Notes: generated from the letters alone by a model not told the origin. A stretch of DNA of 64,000 bases from Algoriphagus pacificus (GCF_017254845.1 NZ_JAFKCU010000002.1:1105956-1169955), one strand, 5' to 3'; counted from the first letter of the stretch, positions 26,225 through 34,447 are shown. A program made the numbers and translations.

Positions 26225-27094
26225 ATGATAGCTATCGTAAGTTATGTTTCTGTTGGAGCATATGATTCAAATACAGTTGATGAGGATAAAATTCTGTCTT
26301 CGATTCTGGAAGATTTGGGAATACCCCATGAAATCATGCCCTGGTCAGATTCAACTGTCAACTGGTCCAAATATTCAGGTCTTTTGATCAAATCTACTTG
26401 GGACTATTTTGATTATTATCCAGAATTTCTGGCTTGGATAGAAAAAATCAAAAAGCTTGAAATCCCTGTTTGGAATGATCTAGATACTGTCCTTTGGAAT
26501 TCTTCTAAATCCTACCTGAAGGAAATTGAATCGAAAGGCTTTCCAGTAGTTTCAGGTGTAGAGTTGAAAAAAGGGGAGCAAGTCTCTTTTGAACTTTTGG
26601 AAAATAAAATAGCTACAGATTATTGGGTAGTGAAACCTTTGGTCAGTGGTGGTGCTAAAAACACATTAAAATTTCACAAAAGTGAATGGGATAAAGTCTC
26701 CCAAAAAGTGCAGGAATTAGTAGATCAAGAGGACTTTTTGATCCAACCATTCATCAAAGAAGTTCAAGAAGTAGGGGAGTATTCTCTGCTGTTTTTTAAT
26801 GGGGAGTTTTCCCACGCGGTTTTAAAATCTCCAGCAAAAGAGGATTTTAGGGTTCAGCATTACTTTGGTGGAACCATTCACAACATTAATCCTAGTGAGG
26901 AAATGAAAGCTTCTGCATTGAGTCTTGTTCAGGAATTTGCCTCAAAAAGTCTGTATGCTAGAGTAGATGGAGTTGACATAAATGGAGTATTTCATCTAAT
27001 GGAATTGGAACTAATCGAACCCTATCTTTTTCTTGCATTGGATGAGAAAGCAATTCCTAACTACAAAAGGGCATTGGCAAAAAGGTTGCTTTAA
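26225..27094 (+). CDS. ATP-grasp domain protein (glutathione synthetase-like superfamily)
   Basis: Protein of 289 residues. The N-terminal third (IAIVSYVSVGAYDSNTVDED and the SGLLIKSTWDYFDYY segment) resembles the pre-ATP-grasp domain of COG0189-type ligases. The central part has YWVVKPLVSGGAKNT, with the ATP-binding Lys and the Gly-rich flap, and DFLIQPFIKEVQEVGEYSLLFFNGEFSHAVLK. The end, ARVDGVDINGVFHLMELELIEPYLF, holds the acidic Mg2+ ligands. ATP-grasp ligases join a carboxylate to an amine or thiol through an acyl phosphate. The substrate is unknown. It overlaps the convergent TPR gene by 4 bases. Confidence 0.85.
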   Translation: MIAIVSYVSVGAYDSNTVDEDKILSSILEDLGIPHEIMPWSDSTVNWSKYSGLLIKSTWDYFDYYPEFLAWIEKIKKLEIPVWNDLDTVLWNSSKSYLKEIESKGFPVVSGVELKKGEQVSFELLENKIATDYWVVKPLVSGGAKNTLKFHKSEWDKVSQKVQELVDQEDFLIQPFIKEVQEVGEYSLLFFNGEFSHAVLKSPAKEDFRVQHYFGGTIHNINPSEEMKASALSLVQEFASKSLYARVDGVDINGVFHLMELELIEPYLFLALDEKAIPNYKRALAKRLL

Positions 27095-27888
27095 ACGCAG
27101 ATTTCCTTTTGGTTTTGGGCATAGAGACTGCCTTTTCTGGCAGCTTCCTGAATCAAATGGCAACCTTCAGTATCTCCCAAAGTTGCCATGCAATAGCCTT
27201 TCTTTGCCAAGGCTTCTACGTGATTCGGATTAAGCTTTAAAACCTCATCAAAATCTTCTAAAGCAAACTCAATGTATCCCGCTCTCATATAAGCGAAGCC
27301 TCTGTTATATCTACCCACCACTTGATTGGGCTCTCGACTTACGTAAGAGTTAAATGATGCTGCGCATCCTAGAACATCACCACGCATTGCTCTCGACATA
27401 CCTTCATAAAAATAGACTTGAGCATAATCGGGATTCAATTCTTTGGCCTTCTTTAGAAAATTCTCAGCAGAGGAATATTTCTCTGTCATAAGTTGAGCTC
27501 TTCCGAGCAAATACAAAATGTCAAAATCTTCAGAATCTATCGTTGCTGCGCGCAAAAGGTAAGATTCAGCACGGCTATAATCTTCTTCCTCAAATAGAAT
27601 TTTACCTAAACCTGCATATGCTTGGGCGTAATTATCATCTAAAGCAATTATTCGCTCATAGTCTTTTTTGGCTTCAGCTATCTTTCCGATTTCTTCATAG
27701 CTTCTAGCACGAAGATGCAAAGCCTTTAAATCTGTGACATGGAAAAACAAGTAGCTATCGAGCTCATCAATAGTTGCTTCGTACTTTTTATCCTCGTACA
27801 AGGCCTCGATTTTTTGAAAATTATTAGAGCAGGCGCTGACTAGAATATTTACTAATATTATAGTCAAAATATGTAAAAATCGTTTCAT
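27091..27888 (-). CDS. TPR-repeat lipoprotein
   Basis: Protein of 265 residues with a lipobox at LVSAC (C20), so it should be anchored in the envelope. From about residue 40 to 250 it is built of roughly six tetratricopeptide repeats (for example AQAYAGLGKILFEEEDYSRAESYLLRAATIDSE and its neighbours at 34-residue spacing), which form a superhelix for protein-protein contacts. The tail has CMATLGDTEGCHLIQEAARKG, a Sel1-like turn. It follows the his terminator and lies convergent to the ATP-grasp gene. The partner is unknown; such proteins in Bacteroidota often serve gliding, secretion or assembly complexes. Confidence 0.88.
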   Translation of the reverse strand: MKRFLHILTIILVNILVSACSNNFQKIEALYEDKKYEATIDELDSYLFFHVTDLKALHLRARSYEEIGKIAEAKKDYERIIALDDNYAQAYAGLGKILFEEEDYSRAESYLLRAATIDSEDFDILYLLGRAQLMTEKYSSAENFLKKAKELNPDYAQVYFYEGMSRAMRGDVLGCAASFNSYVSREPNQVVGRYNRGFAYMRAGYIEFALEDFDEVLKLNPNHVEALAKKGYCMATLGDTEGCHLIQEAARKGSLYAQNQKEICV

Positions 27889-27902
27889 AACTAAATGAAG
27901 TC

Positions 27903-27952
27903 AAAAAAAAGGATTTGGAAAAATTTTCAATGTGAAAATTTCCAAATCCTTT
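27903..27952 (-). terminator. Terminator after hisB
   Basis: A long hairpin (arms 27908-27929 and 27933-27952, 20 pairs with a two-base bulge) lies 30 bases past the hisB stop. On the minus strand it runs into eight T (27903-27910). It closes the hisGDCB transcript before any other his gene. Confidence 0.85.
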
Positions 27953-27981
27953 AAAACTTTTTTCAGCTAATAAGCTGGCTA

Positions 27982-29079
27982 TTAAAGTACTCCCTTCGTG
28001 CTAGGCAATTGATTGATATTTCTGGCATCTCTCATTACCGCCATTTTGATTGCTCTGGCTAGTGCTTTGAAAATAGCTTCAATTTTATGATGCTCGTTTG
28101 TGCCTTCAGCTTTGATGTTCAAATTGCATTTGGCAGTATCTGAGAAAGACTTGAAGAAATGATAAACCATTTCAGTTGGCATGTCGCCGACTTTCTCTCG
28201 TTTGAATTTTACGTCCCAAACAATCCAAGGCCTTCCACCAAAGTCAATAGCTGCCTGTGCCAAGACATCATCCATGGGTAGGAGGAAACCGTAACGATAG
28301 ATTCCTTTTTTGTCTCCCAGGGCATTCAAATAGGCTTCTCCCAAGGCAAGAGCAGTATCTTCAATGGTATGATGCTCGTCAATATGCAAATCTCCTTTAA
28401 CCGTGATTTCTAAATCCGTGCTGCCGTGCTTTCCCAATTGCTCAAGCATATGATCAAAGAAATGAAGACCTGTTGAAATCGCACATTTTCCAGAACCATC
28501 CAGATTCAATTTGATATGAATGTCAGTTTCGGAAGTTGTTCTTCTGATTTCAGCTGCTCTTGGAGGCATTTTCAGGAAATTGTAGATCTCATCCCAATCT
28601 TTGGTGCTTAAAGCTGCCTTTTCATTGTCTTCACCAATAAAGATTGCTTTCGCCCCAAGATTTTCTGCTAGCTGCACATCGGTCAATCTATCTCCAATCA
28701 CATAGCTATTTTCTAGATCATATTCCTCTGAGAAATATTCTGTCAAAAGTCCTGTTCTCGGTTTACGGGTAGGAGCATTTTCATGCTCAAAAGTTTTGTC
28801 TACATGAATTGCTTTGAAGAAGATGTTTTCTTGCTCTAGCGTTTTCAACATTTTGTATTGAGCTGGCCAAAATGTGTTTTCAGGAAATGAATCGGTGCCC
28901 AATCCATCTTGATTGGTGACCATGACTAATTCATAATCTGTTTCTTCAGCAATTTTTCGAAGATTTGAGATCGCCTTTGGAAGGAATTCGAGTTTTTCCA
29001 AACTATCTACCTGATAATCAGTAGGTGGTTCTTTGATAATAGTTCCGTCACGATCTATAAATAATACCTTCTTTTTCAT
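27982..29079 (-). CDS. hisB: Bifunctional histidinol-phosphatase/imidazoleglycerol-phosphate dehydratase
   Basis: Fusion protein of 365 residues catalysing steps 6 and 8 of histidine synthesis. The N-terminal HAD phosphatase domain (1-165) has FIDRDGT (nucleophile D9, D11) and [20 protein letters not shown]. The C-terminal dehydratase (about 175-365) begins [20 protein letters not shown] and has [14 protein letters not shown] and [16 protein letters not shown], which hold the paired metal-binding His motifs, and [14 protein letters not shown] near the end. It lies 18 bases after hisC and is the last gene before the terminator at 27903-27952. Confidence 0.97.
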   Translation of the reverse strand: MKKKVLFIDRDGTIIKEPPTDYQVDSLEKLEFLPKAISNLRKIAEETDYELVMVTNQDGLGTDSFPENTFWPAQYKMLKTLEQENIFFKAIHVDKTFEHENAPTRKPRTGLLTEYFSEEYDLENSYVIGDRLTDVQLAENLGAKAIFIGEDNEKAALSTKDWDEIYNFLKMPPRAAEIRRTTSETDIHIKLNLDGSGKCAISTGLHFFDHMLEQLGKHGSTDLEITVKGDLHIDEHHTIEDTALALGEAYLNALGDKKGIYRYGFLLPMDDVLAQAAIDFGGRPWIVWDVKFKREKVGDMPTEMVYHFFKSFSDTAKCNLNIKAEGTNEHHKIEAIFKALARAIKMAVMRDARNINQLPSTKGVL

Positions 29080-29097
29080 AAAAAGGGGATAATAGGT

Positions 29098-30159
29098 TTA
29101 AACTGATTTGGAGGTTACCTTCTTTAAATTTTCCAAAAAGGCCTCGTTTTCTGCCCTTGTGCCAACTGAGATTCTCAGACAATCTTCACAAAGAAGAACT
29201 TTTGCTCGGTTTCTGACAATGATCTTTTGCTCGATCAGGTCTTGGTAAACCTTCATGGCATTTGGGATTTTTACCAACAGGAAGTTCGCATGTGAAGGAT
29301 GAATTTTTTGAACGAAAGGCAATTTTGATAATTCGTTTTTAAGAAATTCCCTTTCTTCCAAGATCTCCTGGGTCATGGATTTTACTTTGTCATAATTTTT
29401 CAAAGAAGCCAAGACAGTGTCCTGGGTCAAACCCGAAATGTTATAAGGAGGCTTTATTCTATTTAGAATTGCAATGATTTCTTTGGAACCAAAGGCCATC
29501 CCTAACCTCAAGGAAGCAAGACCCCAAGCCTTTGAGAAGGTCTGCATGACCAAAAGGTTTGGATATTGTTCTAACTGAGTCGTGAAGCTAGGCTCATCTG
29601 AGAAATCAATATAGGCTTCGTCCACAACTACTATCCCCTTAAAGTTTTCCAGAACCTGAATAATGTCATCTCGCTTCAGTTTATTAGCACTTGGATTATT
29701 AGGGGAGCAGATAAAAATGATTTTGGTCTGATCATCTACTGCTGCAAATACCTTCTCCGGCTGCATCTGAAAGTCGCTGGTCAAAGGGACTTTTCGGATT
29801 GCCACATCATTGATGGAAGCACTGACTTCATACATCCCGTAAGTGGGAGGTAGTAAAATCACATTGTCCTTTCCTGGATTGCAAAATGCCCGGAAAAGTA
29901 AATCGATAGCTTCATCGGATCCATTTCCTAAGAAAATCTGATCGGCTGGAACTTCCTTGATTTTGGAAATTTCAGTTTTCAAATCGCTTTGGTAGGGGTC
30001 AGGATATCTATTGAAATCCTGATCCGTAATAGATCCGTATGGGTTTTCATTGGCATCTAAAAAGACTCCAATCTTCCCCGTATATTCATCTCTTGCGGAA
30101 GTATAAGGCTGAAGAGTAGCAATATGAGGTCTTAATAATGAGATTAAGTAGAATTTCAT
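29098..30159 (-). CDS. hisC: Histidinol-phosphate aminotransferase
   Basis: PLP enzyme of 353 residues (fold type I, class II aminotransferase) that converts imidazole acetol phosphate and glutamate to histidinol phosphate. Landmarks: LRPHIATLQPYTSARDEYTG at the start, LDANENPYG, NGSDEAIDLLFRAF, SPNNPSANKL, DEAYIDFSDEPS, and the PLP lysine in MQTFSKAWGLASLRLG. It starts inside the last codon of hisD (4-base overlap), so translation is coupled. The first eight residues are less conserved, and the start could in principle be elsewhere, but the overlap supports it. Confidence 0.96.
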   Translation of the reverse strand: MKFYLISLLRPHIATLQPYTSARDEYTGKIGVFLDANENPYGSITDQDFNRYPDPYQSDLKTEISKIKEVPADQIFLGNGSDEAIDLLFRAFCNPGKDNVILLPPTYGMYEVSASINDVAIRKVPLTSDFQMQPEKVFAAVDDQTKIIFICSPNNPSANKLKRDDIIQVLENFKGIVVVDEAYIDFSDEPSFTTQLEQYPNLLVMQTFSKAWGLASLRLGMAFGSKEIIAILNRIKPPYNISGLTQDTVLASLKNYDKVKSMTQEILEEREFLKNELSKLPFVQKIHPSHANFLLVKIPNAMKVYQDLIEQKIIVRNRAKVLLCEDCLRISVGTRAENEAFLENLKKVTSKSV

Positions 30160-31451
30160 ATCTTTTTGCTTTTCAGATATTTAAGACGAATTGAAACTGC
30201 ATTTTTGTGGGCGTCCAAAAGTTCATTAGCTGCCATTACCTCAATCGTTGGACCTAAGGATTTGATGCCTTCTTCTGTAATTTTCTGGTAAGTCATTTTC
30301 TTGACAAAGCTATCCAGTGATACACCGCTGTAGCTCCTTGCATAACCATAAGTTGGTAAGGTATGATTGGTTCCAGAGGCATAATCACCTGCCGATTCTG
30401 GAGTATAGTTTCCAATGAAAATGGAGCCTGCATTGTAGATAGCATCCACCACTTCCTCTTCATTCTCCACAGAAATGATTAAATGCTCTGGAGCATATTC
30501 ATTGATCAATTCCAAAGCTTCTTCTTGATTTTCCATCACAACTGCTCTGGAATTTTTCAAGGCTTTTTGAGCGATGTCTTTGCGAGGCAAATCTTCAAGT
30601 TGGGCATCAATTTCTTTCAATACCTGTTTGGCGATTTTTTCGGTAGTTGTCACCAAAACCACTTGGCTGTCAACTCCATGCTCTGCTTGGGAAAGTAAAT
30701 CGGCTGCTACAAAGGCTGGAATCGCAGTTTGATCTGCATAAACCAAAACTTCTGATGGTCCAGCAGGCATATCGATGGCTACTCCGTATTTGGTCGCCAT
30801 TTGTTTTGCAGCAGTTACGTATTGGTTTCCGGGACCAAAAATCTTATCCACTTTTGGTACTGAACTCGTCCCAAAAGTCATGGCAGCCACGGCTTGAGCG
30901 CCACCAACTTTCATGATTTTGGTAATCCCCACCAAATTAGCTGTGTAAAGAATAGCAGGGTGAATTTTACCATCTCGATCAGGAGGTGTACAAAGTACTA
31001 TTTCTTTACATCCTGCTATTGCAGCTGGGACGCCTAGCATCAATACCGTACTAAAAAGGGGAGCAGTACCTCCCGGTATATAAAGCCCAACGCGTTGGAT
31101 GGGCATACTTTTTCTTTTACAAACCACGCCAGGCATCACTTCCTCAACCAATTCTGGGGAAATTTGAGCTTTGTGGAATCTCTCAATATTCTCTTTAGCC
31201 ACCTGAATGGCCTCTTTTAATTCTGTGGGTATTGCAGCTGCAGAAGCTTTGATTTCCAGTTCACTTGCTTCCAGATTTTCCAAATGAACGTGATCATACT
31301 CCAAAGCAAATTTCAATAAGGCTTTGTCTCCATTCCTTTTTACTTTTCTAAGGATCGGTTTAACAATCTTATTGATCTGTTTAGTTTTTTGAACAGGTCT
31401 GGCCAGTTCCTTGGTCCAAGTATCCGAAGAAGGATTTATAAGAATTTTCAT
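30156..31451 (-). CDS. hisD: Histidinol dehydrogenase
   Basis: Zn-dependent NAD enzyme of 431 residues that performs the final two oxidations from histidinol to histidine. Conserved pieces: PGGTAPLFSTVLMLGVPAA, KVDKIFGPGNQYVTAAKQ, MPAGPSEVLVYAD, LLSQAEHGVDSQVVLV (Zn and catalytic His), YAPEHLIISVENEEE, and the ASGTNHTLPTYGYARSYSG region. Length is normal. It follows hisG by 39 bases and overlaps hisC by 4 bases. Confidence 0.97.
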   Translation of the reverse strand: MKILINPSSDTWTKELARPVQKTKQINKIVKPILRKVKRNGDKALLKFALEYDHVHLENLEASELEIKASAAAIPTELKEAIQVAKENIERFHKAQISPELVEEVMPGVVCKRKSMPIQRVGLYIPGGTAPLFSTVLMLGVPAAIAGCKEIVLCTPPDRDGKIHPAILYTANLVGITKIMKVGGAQAVAAMTFGTSSVPKVDKIFGPGNQYVTAAKQMATKYGVAIDMPAGPSEVLVYADQTAIPAFVAADLLSQAEHGVDSQVVLVTTTEKIAKQVLKEIDAQLEDLPRKDIAQKALKNSRAVVMENQEEALELINEYAPEHLIISVENEEEVVDAIYNAGSIFIGNYTPESAGDYASGTNHTLPTYGYARSYSGVSLDSFVKKMTYQKITEEGIKSLGPTIEVMAANELLDAHKNAVSIRLKYLKSKKI

Positions 31452-31490
31452 GAAGATGATTTCTTTTTGGATGGGTAAAATTCTGATTCT

Positions 31491-32351
31491 TTAGAGAATC
31501 ATTTTTTCAATAGGAACTACAAGAATTCCCTCGGCACCTGCAGCTCTGAGTTCTTCGATATGCTCCCAAAATTGGTCTTCATTAAGTACTGAATGAACAG
31601 ATGACCAACCTTCCTCTGCTAGTGGTAAAATGGTAGGGCTTCGCATACCCGGGATCAATTTAATGATTTTATCAATGGAGGCATTGGGAACATTCATCAG
31701 TACATACTTGCTGCTTTTACCTTTTTGAACTGCGTTCATGCGGAAAAGCAATTTATCCACGATGGCTTTTTTCCAATCATCCAATTGATTGTTGGCTATC
31801 AAAACTGCTTCAGATTTGAAGATTTCTTCCACTTCTTTCAAGCCATTCATCATCAAGGTAGAACCTGAGCTGACAATATCACAGATACCTTCTGCCAAAC
31901 CGATGCTTGGTGCGATTTCGACAGAACCGCTAATTTCATGGATATCAGCATTGATTCCTTTTTCATTGAGATAATCTCCAAGAATCTTAGGGTAGGAAGT
32001 TGCTATGTTTTTTCCTTCAAAAAATGAAATGCCATTATATTCCTGGCCTTTTGGGATGGCAAGAGAAAGTCTGCATTTTGAAAATCCAAGTTTTTTAAGC
32101 GTTTGAACGTCCTTGTCTTTCTCGACTAATTCATTTTCTCCCACGATTCCAAGATCAGCAACTCCGTCAGCCACATAACCAGGGATATCATCGTCTCTTA
32201 AGAATAGAAATTCAATGGGGAAGTTGGTGGAAGTGGATTTAAGTTTTCCGGTTCCATTGTAAAATTTGATGCCACATTCCTTGATCAAGGCAAGTGAGTC
32301 ATCGGATAATCTGCCGCTTTTTTGGACGGCTATTCGGATAATTTGTTCCAT
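31491..32351 (-). CDS. hisG: ATP phosphoribosyltransferase, long form
   Basis: First enzyme of histidine synthesis; it joins ATP and PRPP. At 286 residues it is the long HisG form, with catalytic domains (1-210; IRIAVQKSGRLSDDSL, DGVADLGIVGENELVE, ISGSVEIAPSIGLAEGICDIV, SSGSTLMMNGLKE) and a C-terminal ferredoxin-like HisG_C domain (about 210-286, NAVQKGKSSKYVLMNVPN and SPTILPLAEEGWSSVHSV) that binds histidine for feedback inhibition and needs no HisZ. It is the first structural gene of the operon. A leader with a His-rich peptide lies between its promoter and its ATG. Confidence 0.97.
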   Translation of the reverse strand: MEQIIRIAVQKSGRLSDDSLALIKECGIKFYNGTGKLKSTSTNFPIEFLFLRDDDIPGYVADGVADLGIVGENELVEKDKDVQTLKKLGFSKCRLSLAIPKGQEYNGISFFEGKNIATSYPKILGDYLNEKGINADIHEISGSVEIAPSIGLAEGICDIVSSGSTLMMNGLKEVEEIFKSEAVLIANNQLDDWKKAIVDKLLFRMNAVQKGKSSKYVLMNVPNASIDKIIKLIPGMRSPTILPLAEEGWSSVHSVLNEDQFWEHIEELRAAGAEGILVVPIEKMIL

Positions 32352-32544
32352 GAGGACAATATACGACTAGTACAAAATTGATTTGAATTAAATATGGGTG
32401 AATGGCCGAATCTCTGTTCATCAGCCCACCGGGGCGATATGTTTAAAATTATTCCTCTCAGGAGGAATGATGGAAATGATGCTGCACATGCGAATGCAGA
32501 GCAGTAGTTGAAAAAGCAATATTTGGGGTCGAGTTTTTCATTTC
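32352..32544 (-). promoter_or_regulatory. Histidine operon leader (putative attenuator)
   Basis: About 190 transcribed bases separate the putative promoter from the hisG ATG. They hold a His-rich leader ORF and three hairpins. One sits inside the ORF, with arms CTGCA/TGCAG at 32482-32499. One spans its stop codon, ATTCCTC/GAGGAAT at 32451-32468, with a 4-base loop and AATTTT next on the minus strand. The third is downstream, GCCC/GGGC at 32424-32435, extended by three pairs with one bulge. No strong T run follows the third, so the switch may be transcriptional with a weak terminator, Rho-dependent or translational. Confidence 0.75.
32458..32541 (-). CDS. hisL: Histidine operon leader peptide
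   Basis: A short frame of 27 codons (ATG 32541-32539, TGA 32460-32458) lies upstream of hisG on the same strand. Residues 15-25 read LHSHVQHHFHH: six His codons, all CAT, within ten. That is far above chance for His and is the defining mark of a his attenuation leader, in which ribosome stalling for lack of charged tRNA-His changes the folding of the downstream RNA. The stop codon lies inside a hairpin (32451-32468), so a terminating or stalled ribosome would change that structure. The gene symbol is used by analogy with enterobacterial hisL; the sequences are not otherwise alike. It was too short for the usual ORF cut-offs. Confidence 0.82.
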   Translation of the reverse strand: MKNSTPNIAFSTTALHSHVQHHFHHSS

Positions 32545-32550
32545 CGTTGG

Positions 32551-32580
32551 CAAATATAGAAATGGTAATTAAATAGCCAA
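32551..32580 (-). promoter_or_regulatory. Promoter of the his leader and hisGDCB
   Basis: On the minus strand, -7 TATATTTG (32551-32558) matches TAnnTTTG exactly, and -33 TTG (32578-32580) lies 19 bases upstream. Transcription would start near 32545, only a few bases before the leader-peptide ATG at 32541, so the leader message would be nearly leaderless. Confidence 0.6.
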
Positions 32581-32730
32581 GCAAGATGAGTTGAATTTTG
32601 AGAATTAAGCTGCAATTCATTTAGACAACTAATTTTTGCCAAAAGGGTTGACGTTTCCTCCATAAACTTCAAAGTTCTTTTATCTTTCCTCAACGAATAA
32701 ACCTTGGGCGGTATTAAAACCCACAATGCT

Positions 32731-33153
32731 ATGGAAAGTAAACGAACACCCATCTTTTTTGGAACTATCATTTCCTGGATGCTTTTTGCATTCATTGGAT
32801 TTGGAATGTGGGGATGTCCCACATACAATGTTTGGCAGCAAGAAATGAGTGGAAGGGCTGAATTCGCAAAAGCTGAACAAAACAGAAGGATCTTGATCGA
32901 GGAAGCAGCTGCTAATTTGGAAGCTGAAAAACTGAATGCTCAGGCTGAAATAGAACGAGCCAAAGGTGCTGCTGAAGCAATCAAAATCGAAAACGGATCG
33001 ATTTCTGAAAAATACATCCAGTATTTATGGGTAAGGCAGCAAAAGAATTTGGGAGACAAAACGGTAATTTATATTCCGACGGAAGCCAATTTGCCGATTC
33101 TAGAAGCAGGAAGATTACCCAAAATTCCAAATCAGAATCTGGACAACCAGTAA
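32731..33153 (+). CDS. Small membrane-anchored coiled-coil protein resembling the tail of SPFH/stomatin proteins
   Basis: With the ATG at 32731 the protein has 140 residues; an in-frame TTG 27 bases upstream is less likely. Residues about 7-30 form one membrane helix with a Cys-Pro just after it (GFGMWGCPTYNVW). Residues 38-85 are an Ala/Glu-rich coiled coil (EEAAANLEAEKLNAQAEIERAKGAAEA), and the end IQYLWVRQQKNLGDKTVIYIPTEANLPI matches the end of prohibitin/HflC-type proteins. The globular SPFH domain that normally lies between is absent. It is monocistronic and ends in a bidirectional terminator. The GC could form a lipobox-like site, but the spacing from the start is long. Role unknown, perhaps membrane-domain scaffolding. 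Confidence 0.75.
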   Translation: MESKRTPIFFGTIISWMLFAFIGFGMWGCPTYNVWQQEMSGRAEFAKAEQNRRILIEEAAANLEAEKLNAQAEIERAKGAAEAIKIENGSISEKYIQYLWVRQQKNLGDKTVIYIPTEANLPILEAGRLPKIPNQNLDNQ

Positions 33154-33154
33154 C

Positions 33155-33182
33155 AAAAAAGCCCTGAAAAATCAGGGCTTTT
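33155..33182. terminator. Bidirectional terminator between the stomatin-like gene and SUI1
   Basis: GCCCTGA (33161-33167) pairs with TCAGGGC (33172-33178) over AAAA, with six A before and four T after. It serves the convergent genes on both sides. Confidence 0.85.
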
Positions 33183-33187
33183 ATATT

Positions 33188-33541
33188 TTAACCTCCAGAT
33201 CTTTTGGCCTTATAACCAGCTGACTGAAGCACTTGAACAACTTTGTCGCGATGGTCTCCCTGGATTAAAATCTCACCATCCTTCGCAGATCCGCCAACAC
33301 CACATTTGCTTTTTAGCATTTTGCCGAGTTCTTTTAAATCATATTCGGTCCCGATAAAGCCATCCACAAGGGTAACCTGCTTTCCGGCTCGGGATTTTTT
33401 ATCCAACATCACTTTAAGATTTTGTTGGGCAGGAGGTAGGGTCTCCGCAGCTTCATCACCTTGCTCTTGGTATTCAAAATCATCACTTGTGGAGTAAACT
33501 ACTCCATCTCGTTTTTTCCAGTCGTTAGTTCTCTTTGCCAT
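33188..33541 (-). CDS. SUI1/YciH family translation initiation factor
   Basis: Protein of 117 residues. The N-terminal half (WKKRDGVVYSTSDDFEYQEQ) is variable and acidic. The C-terminal half carries the SUI1 domain, with VTLVDGFIGTEYDLKELGKMLKSKCGVGGSAKDGEILIQGDHRDKVVQVL split across strands and helices as in YciH and eIF1. YciH-type proteins bind the 30S subunit near the P site and affect start-codon choice; their role in bacteria is modest and stress related. It stands between two terminators and is probably transcribed alone. Confidence 0.92.
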   Translation of the reverse strand: MAKRTNDWKKRDGVVYSTSDDFEYQEQGDEAAETLPPAQQNLKVMLDKKSRAGKQVTLVDGFIGTEYDLKELGKMLKSKCGVGGSAKDGEILIQGDHRDKVVQVLQSAGYKAKRSGG

Positions 33542-33550
33542 AAGTTCATG

Positions 33551-33575
33551 AAAAAGCCCGCCCCTCAGGACAGGC
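33551..33575 (-). terminator. Terminator after the UspA gene
   Basis: On the minus strand GCCTGTCC (33575-33568) pairs with GGGCGGGC (33563-33556), eight pairs including two G-U, over a TGAG loop, and is followed by five T (33555-33551). It ends the uspA transcript just before SUI1. Confidence 0.65.
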
Positions 33576-33595
33576 CATTGTTTTATCTAGGCTCT

Positions 33596-34447
33596 TTATT
33601 TTACTTTAAGTGTCCAAACAGGTCGTTTAGCATGGTTTACCACGTCTTCAGCAATACTTCCAGTGATCAGATGCAAAAATCCTGTTCGGCCGTGAGTAGC
33701 CATCGCAATCAGATCTGCATCGATATCCTCTGCAAATTCAATGATTCCAGATTCTTCAGATCGGGAATTGTAGATTTCTGCTTTGACTCCTTCGAAACCA
33801 TATTTCTTAGCAAACATCTTTATGCGTTTGATCGATTCTCGGGTAGTTTCAAAATTTGCAGGAGTGTTAACCACTACAAAGTAAAGATCTGCATTAAAAA
33901 GAGTTTGGAGATTCTTCATTCGTCTCGCAATTTCATCTTCGTCCTCCCTGAAATCACTCGCAAAAACAATCTTTTTGAAATTTTCCGGATCCGTTTTTGA
34001 CTTAACCGTAATCACAGGGCAAGTAGCTGTTCGAACGATTTTTTCTGTGTTGCTTCCGATCAAAACTTCTTCTATTCCTGAGGAACCTTTCGATCCCATC
34101 ACAACCATATCAGGTTCTTCTTCTAATATTGACTCAGAAATGCTTTTGAAGGCATTTCCCAGTTTTAATTTTGCCTGAAAAGTGAAGTTTTTATTAGAAT
34201 ACTTTTTTTGAAGGTCTTCTATCTGCTTCTTTCTTTTCTCCATCATTTCGACGAAGAAAATTTGATTTTCTATCTCTGGCATCACTTCTCCTCCACCCAT
34301 TGTCCCGACACTTGAAGAATAGGGGACTTCCAAAACATGAACCACATCTACGTGGACATTCTCTATTTTATTGGCAAGTCCAGTGGTAAAATCCAATGCA
34401 TTTTGGGCTTGCTCAGAAAAATCATAAGGTACGAGTACTTTGATCAT
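33596..34447 (-). CDS. Universal stress protein with two tandem Usp domains
   Basis: Cytoplasmic protein of 283 residues made of two Usp domains (about 1-142 and 148-283). Each domain has the ATP-binding pattern G-x2-G-x9-G-[ST]: VVMGSKGSSGIEEVLIGSNTEKI in the first and IAMATHGRTGFLHLITGSIAEDV in the second. The start IKVLVPYDFSEQAQNALDF is typical. Two-domain Usp proteins are common in Bacteroidota and respond to energy or redox stress, but the biochemical role is poorly defined. It lies 70 bases after menA on the same strand with its own terminator. Confidence 0.93.
   Translation of the reverse strand: MIKVLVPYDFSEQAQNALDFTTGLANKIENVHVDVVHVLEVPYSSSVGTMGGGEVMPEIENQIFFVEMMEKRKKQIEDLQKKYSNKNFTFQAKLKLGNAFKSISESILEEEPDMVVMGSKGSSGIEEVLIGSNTEKIVRTATCPVITVKSKTDPENFKKIVFASDFREDEDEIARRMKNLQTLFNADLYFVVVNTPANFETTRESIKRIKMFAKKYGFEGVKAEIYNSRSEESGIIEFAEDIDADLIAMATHGRTGFLHLITGSIAEDVVNHAKRPVWTLKVK

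Noticed and set aside
32395-32470. GC-rich hairpins read at first as a dispersed REP-like intergenic repeat
   Set aside because: They lie in the transcribed leader of hisG, downstream of a promoter and next to a His-rich peptide, so a leader role explains them better.
32330-32620. 96-codon frame on the minus strand over the his leader
   Set aside because: It runs across the leader peptide and the hisG start in another frame, is unlike any protein, and is explained by the leader.
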